Below, in pieces: positions 1 to 13,100 of a DNA stretch of 64,000 bases; the stretch's first letter is position 1; every line of letters starts with the position of its first letter. Under the pieces are notes generated by a model. The model had not been told where the DNA came from. It saw only the letters and a program-made list of their open reading frames with translations, and made no database searches. A program made the translations under genes and the position numbers. The DNA comes from Ophthalmolycus amberensis (taxonomy: Eukaryota; Chordata; Actinopteri; Perciformes; Zoarcidae): the NCBI GenBank assembly GCA_024529925.1, contig JAFEUB010001192.1, positions 1 to 64,000 on the forward strand, written 5' to 3'.

Positions 1-36
<36 letters not shown>
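1..36. repeat. (GT)n microsatellite
   Basis: A pure GT dinucleotide run opens the window and probably continues beyond its left edge. Confidence 0.95.
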
Positions 37-38
<2 letters not shown>

Positions 39-1804
39 AGAAAGCAACTTTGGTACACTACAAATTTATGTTTTCTCCAGCTAGTTCAACATTTTAGTAC
101 AACTGAATCCACCTCAAAGCTATTTTTGTTTGTTTAAATATGAAGCACCTCCTATAAAGCGCTCACAAACTCACTCGGTCATGTTTAGCAGACTCTTCAT
201 GGGGGAGGACGGGTGTTCCCCACCTGTCAGCCTGCACCACCTGTAGGAAACGGAGGTATCATTAGCAACAGTTCAGACCTGTACAGTTTGTTCACACATA
301 CAAAGATTCAAAAGGTTGAAGGTCGAAATAAAATGTTCATTTCAATCGATTTTTGATTTGGAATCGAAATCATGACATTAGAGAGTAGTTCCTTTCCAGA
401 ATGACATGTTTCCATGCATCCATTTCCTATTCAAGCTCTGTTAGCGGTAAGTTAAAGTATATCGTAAGGCTGGGCAATATCACCTAAACTTAGTTTAATG
501 ATTAAATGACACATTACTAAAGTAAAGTTCCTAGCTCTTCTGTACTGTATATGAACAGAAAATCAAAGATTATAACTGAGTAATAATTATTTATTTAACT
601 TATCGAGCAGCGGGCCATGTCAACAAAGCAAGTAGAAGATCGGATTACAACCCACACACAGATAGACACTGCTCCTATATTGTACATAGCAAATAACTGT
701 TTGCATGTTAATGCTCTGAATCCATATTGCACCTTTAATAATGTTGAAGCAAATATTACAGATATTAACTCTATACTCACATCATCCCCTACAGAAAAGG
801 CATTTTATAAAGAATCAAAATATAAGATATCAACATTGACACTATTTGAGAGTTGGTAATAAATTACACTATTTTTCACAAATGAACATAAATCACAGTT
901 GTCAAAAACGTTAAGTTTCTTTTTTTGATTTCTACTCTTCACTTTAATGATTGACATTTTCTGATTTGTCTGCTGGCTCTTTGCTCTACTGACTCTCTTG
1001 GCACTAAACTCTCAACTGAAACCAAAAGTAACCAAAGACACATGCAGCACAGACGACAATGGAGATGTTCTGTGCTCTCAACGGTTCTTAATGTTAAATC
1101 ACATTTTCCTACATATCAGATGAAAAGGATTATGTACTATTTTCCAGTTGGATGATTTTGTTAAAAAGATGGGCCTGCAGCCACTTCGTCTGGGAGTTTG
1201 GGAAACTAATCTTTAATGAAGAACAGTCACAGAGTCCACAATCACCACAACAAACAACAGCCACTTCCTCTGATATATGAGCTCAAATCCGCATACAAAC
1301 AATGACCCGTGACCATTCGGTGAATCACTGATTTAGCTCTTTGAGTAGACTTAACTTCTCCCAATGACATGTCAGGTCATCAGCATGCTACTGTCATCTA
1401 CAGGATTAAAGACGTAATGACAAATGAAGACAGCTGTGACACCAGGCAAGAGAGTAAAAACAAAACAAATGATGGCTTATGCAGCAAAAACATTTCTTTG
1501 ATTTATCAAAACCCAAGTTGTCTAATGCTGCTGAACATGTTTCCAGCAATGACGCTGAACAATTTCAACAAAATAATACCATTGTAGTGAAATTACAATG
1601 ATATTGAAATTGTTTGTTTTAAAGAGTAAACATAGAAAAAGTTTCTGGAATTTTTTAACCCATATAAAGTGTTAGCTGTAATGTCAACATGTTCAATGTC
1701 TAACTGATGTCAATTAATTTACTCCAAAATCTCAATAAACTTCATTTTTGTAAGACTAAAGTTACATGATAGCATCTTGTTATATGTCACTGAAGAACAT
1801 ATAC

Positions 1805-1920
<116 letters not shown>

Positions 1921-2108
1921 TGTCCCACTCTGCCTTGAAGCCAGAGAAGCTTGATCAATGGTATTGATGAGGAGATGCTAATAGCTGATGCTAATAGGGC
2001 CGGTATGACTAATAGGCCGAGGGGGCCATTGATCTGCAGAGTTAGCATCTCATGCTAAAACAGCTGATTCAACCACATAGTTGGACTAAAAGTGCCACCC
2101 TTGCTCTA

Positions 2109-2110
2109 TG

Positions 2111-2141
<31 letters not shown>

Positions 2142-2160
2142 TGCGTGTGTGTGTGTGTAT
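2109..2160. repeat. (TG)n microsatellite
   Basis: This is a TG run with two small interruptions, GGTG and GCG. Confidence 0.95.
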
Positions 2161-3349
2161 ATACACTTGGGGAACATTGCATTCCTGCTTTAGGCTGAAG
2201 GATACAAATATACGCAGAGATGCAGGAGGACATAGTGAGGACATAGTGAGGACATAGTGAGACATTCAGTACACCAGGATTCACAGCTTAGGTCAAGCTT
2301 GCATTCACTTATAAACTCAGTCCCTCAGATTTGACCATTGTCTAACTACAGGCCTAACATTAACCCTCAACCAAACCTAACCTAGTTTTATTCAGACCTT
2401 TTTACAGCGGTGTGTGAATGCAGCTTTGCAATGGAAGTATGGCGGAGTGCAACAACTTGTCCAGCTATGCAAAGGCATTACCCACCAAAGATCGAGACCG
2501 CAACCTAAACAAATTGACTTTCCATATTTGTGTGCTATTAGTGAATGGCAAGATGACATTGGCAAGTGGCCCAATTGTTAGTAGCCATATATATATCTAT
2601 ATATACGCTGCCACATATATATACGTTAAACCAGCGAGAAAGTACGAGCACACAAGTCATTAGAAGTTATTTGTGATCATGCACAGAACATCAAATACCA
2701 TGACATAGCCTCAGAGTTCTGAATTTATTGAATTTCAAATGGTGCTACAAACACAAGCATTTTTGATTAGTCCAGCAGTAGTTAACACATGTAATAGCAT
2801 GCAGCCATAAATGCCGCCGGTGTTTTGGTTTAACGAGTGACTGGGTTAACTGGTGACTCAGCCGTATGCGTCAGTGGCTGCTTGTAGTGGCGGTAGCTGT
2901 TAAAAACACTAACAGAACATATAGGTGTCCTTGTAAAAGCCTTCAATTTTTTTTGAATACATACTCATCTACGTTTATTATCTACGGCAAACAATTTATT
3001 TAAGTTACTACGAGCAACTACGGACGCATTCGGCTGAAAGAATTGTAATTATGAATTGAATTCATTAACACAAGCAAGGCACCCTTGTGGTAGGACAGTT
3101 ACAAAGTGTGAGACACTTTATTTCACTCCCATCCATCTGAAGGAAGGATCCTGAATATATAAGGATATACTGAATACTATAGAAAGTCACTCTACAAATA
3201 CTAAGGAGAAAAAGAAGTGCCCTATTCAGCCTTATTAACATTAGACCAACTAACATGTAGGGGAGACTCCCAGTTTCTCTCTAAAGGTGGCTGTGTTCAT
3301 CTGAATGAGCTAAAACAAAGACAAGACTGCAGTTTGACGACATAAAGAG

Positions 3350-4433
3350 GGGAGTTTTATTGATCAGCTCATTCTTTAACATCTGTAACTGTTTCTATAG
3401 ATATACATTCAATGTTCTTTCTGTGGTCTCAAACCAGTTGAACTGCATCCACACATCCGTCAGCTAAACCTTCTGTGTACACAAGATTAGTGTTAATTTA
3501 TCCTTGAAAAAACAACTTGTACATGTACCACAGTTCCTCCTGTAGCCCACCACAGTATTACCCGTGGAGTGCACATACAGTACGAGGGAATGCCTTCGGG
3601 TAGACAGAGGTTGGACAGATTCATAGGTGTAATGGACGTGTTTTCTTTGATTTTTTTTTCGTTACAAAAACCACACATTTCTTGCTGTACGTATAGTTCA
3701 TAAATACAGTATATATTATAACCATTCATCTTGTGCTAAAATCAAAGCTGTGCTGCAGTCAGTTAAAAAAAAATCTGGACATCAATAACATACGGTGAAA
3801 TGGACTCGCCTGTATAGATTGTTTACAATATAATGTTTACAGTGATTTTACTGTCTGATGTGCTCAAATACAGCGTTGTATTTTTATCTTTTCACAGAGA
3901 CAGAAACAGAGTAAGTGTGTGCAGGTTTACAGTTGCCGAAAGTGTGTGTGTGTTTTTGGTGTTGTACTTTTGTATTTGTACTAAAGCCTGGAGAAACCGA
4001 GACATTTAAAACAGGAAAGAAATGATGAATTATTTTGGACAGAGCCATGTGGTAATGATGTAAACAGCTCTTTTATATACGTAATTACTCAGTCATTCAT
4101 TGGTTATATAGACGGGTGCCATGATTACCAAATTACATGTACCATAAAGAACACAATACCACAGAAATCAACATTGATCTCACTGCCATCAAACTACCTG
4201 CAATTTCCTTCTCTGTCCATTAGTATATGTTTCTGTGTCTGCAGGATATTTAAACAATCACCATGAGTATGAGGCAAACCATTACATTAATAAACATTAA
4301 TGATCAATTAAAAATAATGATCGAAATAGAACAAAACAAATAAAGAGACAAAATATTCTGTGGACGGTCACACAGAATGTTGAATATATTACATCGATGT
4401 GCGGACGGTCCGATCATCAGCCGGACAAACGCT
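3350..4433 (-). other. cpe: Probable cpe 3' UTR
   Basis: This is the sequence downstream of the cpe stop codon on the minus strand. TTTTATT near 3355-3362 reads AATAAAA on the minus strand and is a candidate polyadenylation signal, which would give a 3' UTR of about 1.1 kb. The limit is inferred from that signal only. Other AATAAA-like words in the region could be used instead. Confidence 0.35.
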
Positions 4434-7400
4434 TTAGAAGTTCAGTGTCTCTGACATCATCTTCCACCAGTCCATCAGCTCCTCCCGCTCCTCCTCCTTC
4501 CTCTCCATCAGAGACTCCAGCTCGAAGTCCACCTGAGACGGATGAGAGGTGAGAAGTAAAAGACGGAGTTGAGTTCACGGGGTTCTTCTTATTTTACAGT
4601 TTAAGTTTTGTTTTTTTTCAGACTTAGACTCTTCCCGGAGGGCTTGAAAGATTAAGGCTGTTCTTATTCTATATTTTTATTACGTCCAAACCCCCCAATG
4701 TATTAGTCTGTCTCTCAATGCTTTCCTATGTGTGGCTCTCCGCCCCAAACCATTTCATTCCTCAAACATAAATCTTTAAAAAACAGGTTACAAATACATG
4801 TGTATTTTTCCTAAAAGCAGTCTCATAAAACAAGGTAACTGAGGTAAATATAAGGTTATAAAATAAAGCTTTGTCTCAAGCAGTCACAAGCCAAAAACCT
4901 TAAGCACCTTTGAAGGCATCAAATCCTGCTCGATATCAGATCCCAACTGGACACTTGTATGCATCAAATATACAGTATCTTGCTCGAGGTCCCCGATTAG
5001 AGTGATCAAGTTACAGTTTTACATCCAAATCTTTCCCAAATAATTCCTGCCTGTGTTATACTCAATTCTTACTCACGTGCTCTAATATTGGAATATTTAC
5101 AATAAATTTGCCAGAGAGTGAACTAAAAGCGCTTTTTGTACACTTTTCACTGGCAGCGTAGACGTATTGGATGATTTGATTTAAGGATTGCGTCATGGTC
5201 CTCTGCAAGCTACCCTTTTGGAAATATGAAGTGAGCGCACGGTGAATGAGAGGCATATTTCGATTGGTTAATTTGTCTGTGAGTCTTACTCTGGTTGCAG
5301 GGCTGTAGGGAATGGCCACCTTCTTGATGACAGTCAGGTATCCTGGGGCAGAGGCCCCCACTTTGTAGTTTCCTGGAGCCAGGAGGCGCCAGTAGTCTCC
5401 ATCTTTGGCTACAAACACACAGATTTCCCCATTAATACACGTATGTCAACAACAAACACAACACCCAACGGATCCTCTCAATGCAGGGTGTTTTGAGCCC
5501 CTGTTACTGTCACTGTAACATAGCAGGCACAAATACAAATCAGCTGCTGAAAAAGGGGATGCAGTACCAGCTTTGTCCACCAGACGGCATCACAACATCT
5601 TACCATTACATTTCTCACATCACAATCTCATGTTGATGGGGTACGATTGCCAGGATTGTGTGAATTTGCATCAGATGCTGATACCTGTGGTGATGTCATG
5701 GTCAATGCCCTCCACAGAGATGCTGGCATTGGAGATGGGGTTGCCCTGGAGGTCACGCACGAAGCCCTTTACACCACGGTGAACCTACGAACACAAACAA
5801 AGAGGCACACTCAAGGCTCGGTTCAAGGAGAGGGGGAATGGTGCTTTTTGGAAAATACACCGTGACACAATGACATCTCGGATGCTTTACGTGACCGTAA
5901 GAATTCACGGACCCTGGGAATAAAATGCACAAACTGTCTTCCACAGAAAAACAACAACAACAACAACAAACAATGTTGTGTTTGCAAAGGTGGAAGTAGT
6001 GTTGTGTTGTCACACAAATCCTTTGGGTTGACTTTGTGGCCAACACTAGTTTCTTTTTACTATAAACACTTCTTGGCCATAACTCATCAAACACATTTTA
6101 ATTCACCCCATGTAGCATGGAGCATCTTAATCTGGGTTTTTTTATTTTTTTATTTTGAGTCATCGCTTTTTCAAATGGTGATTTAGATCTTATTGAAATT
6201 CATACTCGACCCACTTCATCAGTCAAACCAGACATATTTAGGACATATTCCTTGAGTCCCGGTGGGGCTGCATACCTGCTCGATGTAGTTGACCAGTGAG
6301 TTGCGGTTCTGCTCCCAGTAGGTCTTGAGTGTGTCCTCACTGGGGAACTTGTCACAACTGAGCTCCAGAGTGATCTCGAAACTGTTGCTGCTGAGGTAGT
6401 TGAAATCCTGCATTCCTGTAAGAAAAAAAAGAAACAGGGAGAAAGAGAGCAATACTGATATTAAGAAACAAAGTGGCAGGAAGTAGAGAATTAGCAAATG
6501 ACAGATTTTGACATTTTTTACGAAAATTAGAACCCAGTAATTCATGTTTTGCTGGTTTTCAGAAGACAGGCTTCTTGGGCTATAATGGGATATATTTGAT
6601 TGAAAAGTCTTTAAAAAGACATGTTAGTTACATATGACTGTTGCTTCAATAACATTTCTAAAAAGAAATGGTCAGTCCAATGCATCGGCAGCTCATTTTA
6701 GCTCATATACACATGATAAGGAAGATTTTGCAGAACAGAAATGTGAAAGATATGTTTGGAGTAATTTGGAAAGTGTTGCCATTGCTCGACTTGTACACCA
6801 GAGAGCACTGACATCTTTACTTTTCATCTGTAAAATATCACCTTAAATGCATATTTCTTTAATAAAACATGGGATCCTTATCGGAAATGTTCATGTGTTC
6901 ATGTAAAAACACTTTTTAAGTCAACTTATATTTTACTTATAAACAACTTACATATTCTGGGAGGCCTTTTCTGCCCTTATTAGATAGAGTGCAGGAGAGA
7001 GTTATCAAACAGAGGGTGTTGTGATTGCATGGTCAGGGTCTTAAACCCTTTGGCCACCAGAGCACCCCACATTATCCCATATATCGTTCATACGGTAACT
7101 CTCAAATATCAATGACTTTACTTGCAAATCACCAAATCACACACATCAGGGGCTTGCTGGATCTTACCTCCTGGCACGCTGTACCAGGCCCCTCCGTTGG
7201 TGATGCCATCTTTGAAGCTGGAGTCGTCATCGTTCTTGCGGCAGGGGGGTCGGTTAGGGTCGGACATGATTGGGTTGTACATGGAGTAGGCCCTCGCCAG
7301 AGACTTGAACGTCACATCATCTGGACTGGAGCTATACTCATGGGTGGAGCCTTAGAGGAGGAACAAGAGGGAACAAACGAGAGCCCAATGTTTAGACAGC

Positions 7401-7824
7401 AGCTGTGACAAAGTGTTAATTAACTGAACACCTGCATCTGGAGCACATTAAACGTGCGAAAACACATTTTGTTTACTTTGAGTAACAGCGCACAGGAAGC
7501 CGTAGAAGGAAAACATTTCCCATCTGATTTAAATCAGTGTTACGACACTGAAGAAAAACTAATAAAATGTTTGTTGATGCATTTATGGGTCAAATATTTT
7601 TCAAATGAGTGGAAACATTCTCATATAGAGCGAGGGAAACATTTTATATACAGTTTAACAACCCAAACAGAAAATACAAGGGTGTGTTTGAGAATGTGCT
7701 CATGTACCGGTGCGGGTCTCATCATACGGGTAGTTGGCACCACGTCGCCTCCATGCAGGTTAGCTGAGAGGACGAAGGGGATATCCATGATCCAGTGGAT
7801 CACTGCCTTGGTCTCTGGAGCCAG
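4434..7824 (-). CDS. cpe: Carboxypeptidase E, partial: last six exons, one frameshift
   Basis: CPE is a zinc carboxypeptidase of secretory granules that trims C-terminal Lys and Arg from prohormones. Coding exons on the minus strand are 7708-7824, 7168-7350, 6276-6415, 5685-5784, 5290-5408 and 4434-4532. All have AG/GT borders and matching phases. The peptide includes HWIMDIPFVLSANLHGGD (third zinc-ligand His), PNRPPCRKNDDDSS, MQDFNYLSS and EITLELSC (catalytic Glu region). It ends with the family C-terminus WWKMMSETLNF, the amphipathic membrane-anchor helix. These correspond to exons 4-9 of the usual nine. Exons 1-3, which carry the signal peptide and the HxxE zinc site, are not found before tll1 exon 1 at 10.7 kb. 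One base is missing near 7738, after the LHGGDVV codons, which shifts the frame in the first retained exon. The locus is therefore either a truncated duplicate or a misassembly. The family call is firm; function as an enzyme is unlikely. Confidence 0.9.
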
Positions 7825-10684
7825 CTGCAAAGGCCAAACCCATAAATTACATACACTTAGAAATGCATATTGTACCTAAAATAATACCACTTCCAACCAA
7901 CACACACACCAGGTTTCTTTTAAAGCTTTTTTTTGATTTTTTGTCCGAAAGCTACATCATGGACCTTGAGGTGAGATTATTTTGTCAAACGGTTATTTTT
8001 CTGTCAGTCAGCTAACCGAGTAACCTACTTACTACTTCAGCACTGACGATGATATGCAATTAAATTTGAAGATTGTCGTGATATAAGAGAACATATGAGG
8101 AGGATGAAGGTGAATGAAGATGCTGAATGTTAGGTAAACGAAAATTTGAGATGTCACGGATGCATAAAAAGTTAATGTAAGGATGCAAACGGATGAAGAT
8201 TTGATCTAGTTGGTGTTAATTGTCCATGCAGACATAACCACTTGATTTGAAAATATTTCAACTTAAGCAAAACATTGACGGCTATCCTGAGGTGTATGAC
8301 TGGTGATTATTGTACAGAAAGGTATGAAAGTTAAGAGTGCTTGAATAAAAGTTTTGAAATTTGACACACATACCGAAAACGTCCATACTGTCCCTTGATT
8401 ATTAGTAGAAACAAGGACTTCCCTCCAGCAGAATCAAGCGAGTTCGATGTTTGTAAATGTGATGCTCCCAGACAGGGACCTTTTCCGCACGTTCACCCTC
8501 TAACCTCTCTTTCCCAGAATTATTGGTTGATCTATACTGTCATATATCTAATGAAGGCAAAAAAAATGCCTTCAAAATGCACACATGATTATATAGGAAG
8601 AAACAGGTAATCAGTTGAGGTTTACAGGGGAAACGGGATACTCGTGTGTGCGATTGCTGTGAGAAATTTAAGTGTATAAGTATGAATACATTCTTTATGT
8701 TCACTGATATTTCCAGCAAATAAAAGCATTGCCTGTGTTTTCTCACTCAGTTATTTTAACCTACAAGAGTCGCTCAGTTACTCAAACATATGTAGACTGA
8801 CTGTCTCCCTGTAACCTGCCGGGCTTCAATCCAAACACTAACACACGGCCAGGTCTCAGCATAACTAAAAACCACAAAGTCATGGGATTGCAGTATCAAC
8901 ATTAAATCACCCACAGAGAGAACAGTGTAACATGCACATGAAAAGCACATAGACACACACAGACACACACACACACACACACAGTGGCAAGTGTCCAGGG
9001 TTGTCAGGTTTGTGTGTTTGGTATGTGAGGAATGTGTGTTTGTCAGCGTGTGGACACTCAGTGTTCTGGGTGGAGTCCATATCGGTCCAATGTGTCATCA
9101 CAGACAACATTAAGGCCTCAAAGGTGCCATTAAAACACATTTGAACATATTTGTGTGCACAAACACATCTGCGTATACACACACAGTCAGACAGGTGTAA
9201 CCAAAGCAAACATCTAGAAAAAGAACAACACGGCAACATCTCTCAGGTATCTTCCGATTCCTCCACCTGCTCCGTAGGAATGATCCGTATACTGTAGAGT
9301 TAACATGCAACAATAATCCTTACTAGTCAATCCTTACTGAGCTTTGCTACATGGTCTGGACAAAGAGCAGTGAACAGAGTGTTCTTCATGTTAAAAGATA
9401 ACTGACACACGTCCGTACACCGAAACACAAGAACATAAAGTGCAAGATTAAGACAGATTTAGGACTGGCAATTGAGCCTTGACTTGCTTGTTGAGGTTTT
9501 AGTCTTGTTTACTTATTTTTGACAATATATCTCCCTACATCTGGAAAGTTGTATGACTGCTTACGTGTATTGTAGCATATTTTGTGAAATAGGGAAACAA
9601 ATGTAACTATAAATGCAAAGAAATAAATATAAATGCAAGGAACTTATCTATGATATTGGAAAAAAGTACCTTGCCAGCATCATTACTGAAACTCAGGTAT
9701 CATATTCAATACACAATTTTAAATCATGAATACCACAATAGGTAGATGGGCTAGACACCAACAAATACTACACATATATATTGTAAAAGAAAGAAGGAAG
9801 GAAAGACAGAGAGCTTAGTTTAAAACTGGGATTGCACGAAAGCTTAATATCCATTTCACATGGGTGGAGCACATATAGATACCAGGCATGACACCTATTA
9901 ACTTGCATTTTTAATGTATACACCTTGCATTAAATCACGGACAATAATTTGTTGACACAATTTAAAAACGAGTGTATGATCAATTTGTATACGTGCTCTT
10001 TCTTTCATTATATACACACATCTACTGCCTATTTTATGAGACCAAACATGGTTTCACTGTTGTTCCACATGCAGCAGCTCCAAGACCGTCATTAAAGGTC
10101 CAACAAAAATTGTGTGTGCGTGTGCGTGTGTGTGCGTGCGCGTGGGTGTGCGTGCCGTTGTGTGAAAAGGAGAGAGAGAGCCTGCATCAGCGCAGGCATT
10201 TTGGTACAGTTGAGTCCAGCTGTTTCTCATCTTCCTTGATGGTTGATGTAACGTCTGGATGCACGCGCAAACACACACAGCGGTGTACTTGGTGCACATG
10301 CACAGATTGTATCAACAACATTTCGGGCACAATAGGAACCCAAATTCTGCCTACACGTAATGCACGCGCCGAATGTGTGCGCGTGTATTTCAGGAGGACA
10401 CCGGCTTAGCAGGACCGTCGCCGACCTGCACGTGGCACCACCGAGTGATCATAACGATAAACGTGGTTTTAACGTGGGTAAAACGTGGGTAAAAGGGGGC
10501 ATCTGGACCAGTGTGCACACACACACATGCAAACACACACACGCTGTCATTTCTCATACACACATACACGTCCCACCTCAGAGCGAGCGCGCTAGAGCGG
10601 TTGGATCAACGCAACCAGACGCGTAAAATGCCTTATTTTCACCGTTATGATTACAAACTAAAACTGAGTAAATACAGGACTCAC
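7825..10684. other. Region between partial cpe and tll1 exon 1, no exons recognised
   Basis: I looked on the minus strand for the missing cpe exons (HGNE and LNRNFPDL motifs) and for tll1 exon 2 (WGDIAL motif) and found neither. The stretch holds an AC microsatellite near 8957-8982, a GT-rich run near 10109-10160 and AT-rich single-copy DNA. Confidence 0.5.
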
Positions 10685-10865
10685 CAGCTTTGCACGGGTC
10701 TTTGTAGTCAATGGTCTCCGCTCGCTCCTCCTCATAGTAATCATAGTCTGGCTCCTCGTAGTCGAAACAGTTACAAATAGTCACTTTGCCCCAGAAAGTC
10801 AAGCCGGCAAGCACCAGCGTGATCCAGCGCATCTTAGCGGCCAGTGCCGAGGGCACTCGGTCCAT
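10685..10865 (-). CDS. tll1: Tolloid-like 1, first coding exon only
   Basis: TLL1 is a secreted BMP1/tolloid-family astacin metalloprotease that processes chordin and procollagens. The exon encodes MDRVPSALAAKMRW, a hydrophobic signal-like segment (WITLVLAGLTFWG), an acidic-aromatic stretch (DYEEPDYDYYEEE), and then the family-typical AETIDYKDPCKA. It stops at a GTGAGT donor in phase 1. The last part is nearly the TLL1 sequence ETIDYKDPCKA; BMP1 has LNYKDPCKA. I chose the first Met (10865) because the signal peptide follows closely. An upstream in-frame Met at 10937 also exists. None of the downstream exons (prodomain remainder, astacin domain, CUB and EGF domains) is recognised to the left, where cpe exons lie instead. 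In other vertebrates cpe lies upstream of tll1, so this order is reversed. Confidence 0.85.
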
Positions 10866-11263
10866 CTGAGGACTGAAATAAACGAACAAAAGGCCTCTCT
10901 GCTCGTCTCCTCTGTTCTTATGAGATGGTCTATCCACTCTCCAAAGAAAGCATTGGCGGCAGGAATTTTAACGGATCATTGCGAAGACCGCTCTCCTCGA
11001 AGACAGTCTGGTTGCGGATACTGTAGGCTGCTGCAAGTTAATCTTCCCGGCTGTCCTCCATGGTAAAAGTACACTGAGTTGTCCGTCTGTCCGTCCGTCC
11101 CGGTGGCTGTCAGTCAGCAAAGTGTTCGCTGAGGCGCTCCGCTGTCCTCCGCTGTAGCTTCACAGGTGAGGCTGCTGCGGGGGAAAAAGAAACAAGAGAA
11201 AGACGCGATGAGTGGATCTGGACTATATGATCTCTGAGCGCAAAGACGCACGGCTGTGTGTCT
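10866..11263 (-). promoter_or_regulatory. tll1 5' UTR/promoter-proximal region
   Basis: This GC-richer sequence lies directly upstream of the tll1 first coding exon and includes a CCGTCTGTCCGTCC run near 11083-11101. No TATA box or transcription start could be placed. The region ends where the large duplication begins (about 11264), so the second copy of the duplication lacks tll1 exon 1. Confidence 0.4.
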
Positions 11264-11339
11264 GCTGCTCACGAGAAACATCCGCCTCGTATATTTCCAA
11301 CCAGCACTGACTGTCTCATACTCTTTCGCGTAGTGCAAT

Positions 11340-11378
11340 CCCCCCCCCCCCCCTCTCCCTCTCCCTCTCCCTCTCCCA
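11340..11378. repeat. C-run and (CTCCCT)n
   Basis: A run of about 13 C is followed by CTCCCT repeats. Unit 2 has a much shorter version here (near 49506-49520), so this low-complexity tract has changed length since the duplication. Confidence 0.8.
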
Positions 11379-12619
11379 AGTCAGCGCACCGCCTACACGC
11401 AAACACACACACAGACACACACACCGCCAAAATACCTGCACTGTTCCACCCAAGTGGTGCAGAACCTAAACTTTCTTTGTACCTTTTGTCTCTTTTCACT
11501 GAACATTTGATGCCGTTTTCATGTGCAAAGACTCTCTCCCTCTCCCTCTCACTGAGCAGAAACGCCGCATACATTAGGATAACCCACTGTAATAAATAAA
11601 CTTCAGGAGCTGCATCCCTTATCACAGCGGGGTGACAGCGGAGGAAACGCGCACTGATCTTCACAGCTTATTGGACCCTTACTCACACCGATCCGTAAAA
11701 TAGGCTCCAGAGAATTTACAGTAAAAACCGGTAGCAGTAAAAGTAACAAGGTGGTTACAAATTGGTCTGTCGGTTTTAGTGTCCATCAGCCCTTATACCC
11801 TGTTCATAATGGGTGTTATCTGGTGATTTGGAGGCAGGTGCCAAGTAGGTGACAACCAAACCATAAATGCCCAGAGGTAGGCAACAAACTAGGTCGCCTT
11901 TATGACTGTCATTATACTTCCTCTTGTGTCCTCCTTTTCTGTCCTTGAAAGAGAGAAATGGAACAAGATCAAAGGTTATATTAAATGCAATTATTGCAAT
12001 AATTAGGTCTTGTGCGTAAAAAGACGTGCACCTTGAACACGGGAGGTATATATACTGGCTTCCCTGTACAATAGCATGACATAAACAGAGTAAGTCGGTC
12101 AAGAAATAGAGCCTAACATCCGCTTCGACATTCAGAGGGTGATCAAACACAAATTACTTTAGTGTTTCGCTTCATAATGTGTCCCACTAACTTGGGTGTG
12201 AGGGGGAATGTTCTCCAATCACAAAATATAAACATATTAACTTTAAACCAGCAGTTGTAGACGAGTTTACATTTTATTTATAATTATTGATTTCGTTAAT
12301 GTTTTTTTTTTTCTATACATTTGGCAACGTTAGATACATTTAACCAGTCTGTCGGTCAACAACAGAAGGTTCGCGATCCTCCACTGCATCACTGGTACCA
12401 AGTAGCCGACACTGAATGAACCTCTACTCTGTGGTGTTTGTGTGTGTGAAGCCAAACCAGCTTTTCCATTTGAGAAAAGAACATTTACCAAAACGTAAAC
12501 TTGGCGTCTTTTCACAAAAAAAAGATCTTGCACGGACTGGAAAGTTGTCAACAAATACCCAATGATCTCCCAAGTGCAACCTCCACGCACATGTAGTGCA
12601 GACACAAATATAACAGCAG

Positions 12620-13100
12620 CAGTTGTTGACAATCAATGCCGCCAGTGAACACCCTGCCGAGATAAATCCTCCTGAGACCAGTTCACCCTGCGTCGCCACA
12701 GCTTACCTGGTGCGTTTACCTGCCCGGGCCGCGTCGGTTTGCTGCGGTGTCACGAAGCGACCCATCATGCCTCAAACGCAGGAGTCTAATCTCGGGACTC
12801 TCAGGGGGCCTGCGGTGTCACTTGGTACCGGCAGTTCCGAACGTGCCCGTCTCCCCCCATGTATTACCGGGAGATTACCGGAGCGCTGTCTCTGCTGCTC
12901 CCGATTAATCCTGCCCTCGGGGAGAGGTAGCGGCGCGCTGACGTCACTGTATCAATCCATCCGCAAGCTGTCCACTACACACGCCCCGAGGCATGGACAC
13001 AAATCCCCTGGAGGCTGCGCGCACACACTCAGACACGCGCGGAGTTTAGTTAGTGTAGGTCAACAAACCCCTGATTTTTGTCCCGAAGACAGGTGATAAA
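12620..13100. promoter_or_regulatory. GC-rich, CpG-island-like block with a palindromic CRE
   Basis: The block is richer in CpG than its surroundings and contains a perfect TGACGTCA (12939-12946), the full cAMP-response element. The open frame across the block has no recognised domain and I treat it as non-coding. The copy in unit 2 is 50758-51238. It could be a distal tll1 promoter or enhancer, or the promoter of an unrecognised transcript. Confidence 0.4.

Noticed and set aside
8395..8610. 71-residue plus-strand frame between cpe and tll1
   Set aside because: It resembles neither gene nor any family I know, and it is short in AT-rich DNA.
12623..13096. 157-residue plus-strand frame, identical in the two duplication units
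   Set aside because: The duplication is too recent for identity to mean constraint. There is no domain, the composition is typical of CpG-rich DNA, and there is no supporting splice or polyadenylation context.
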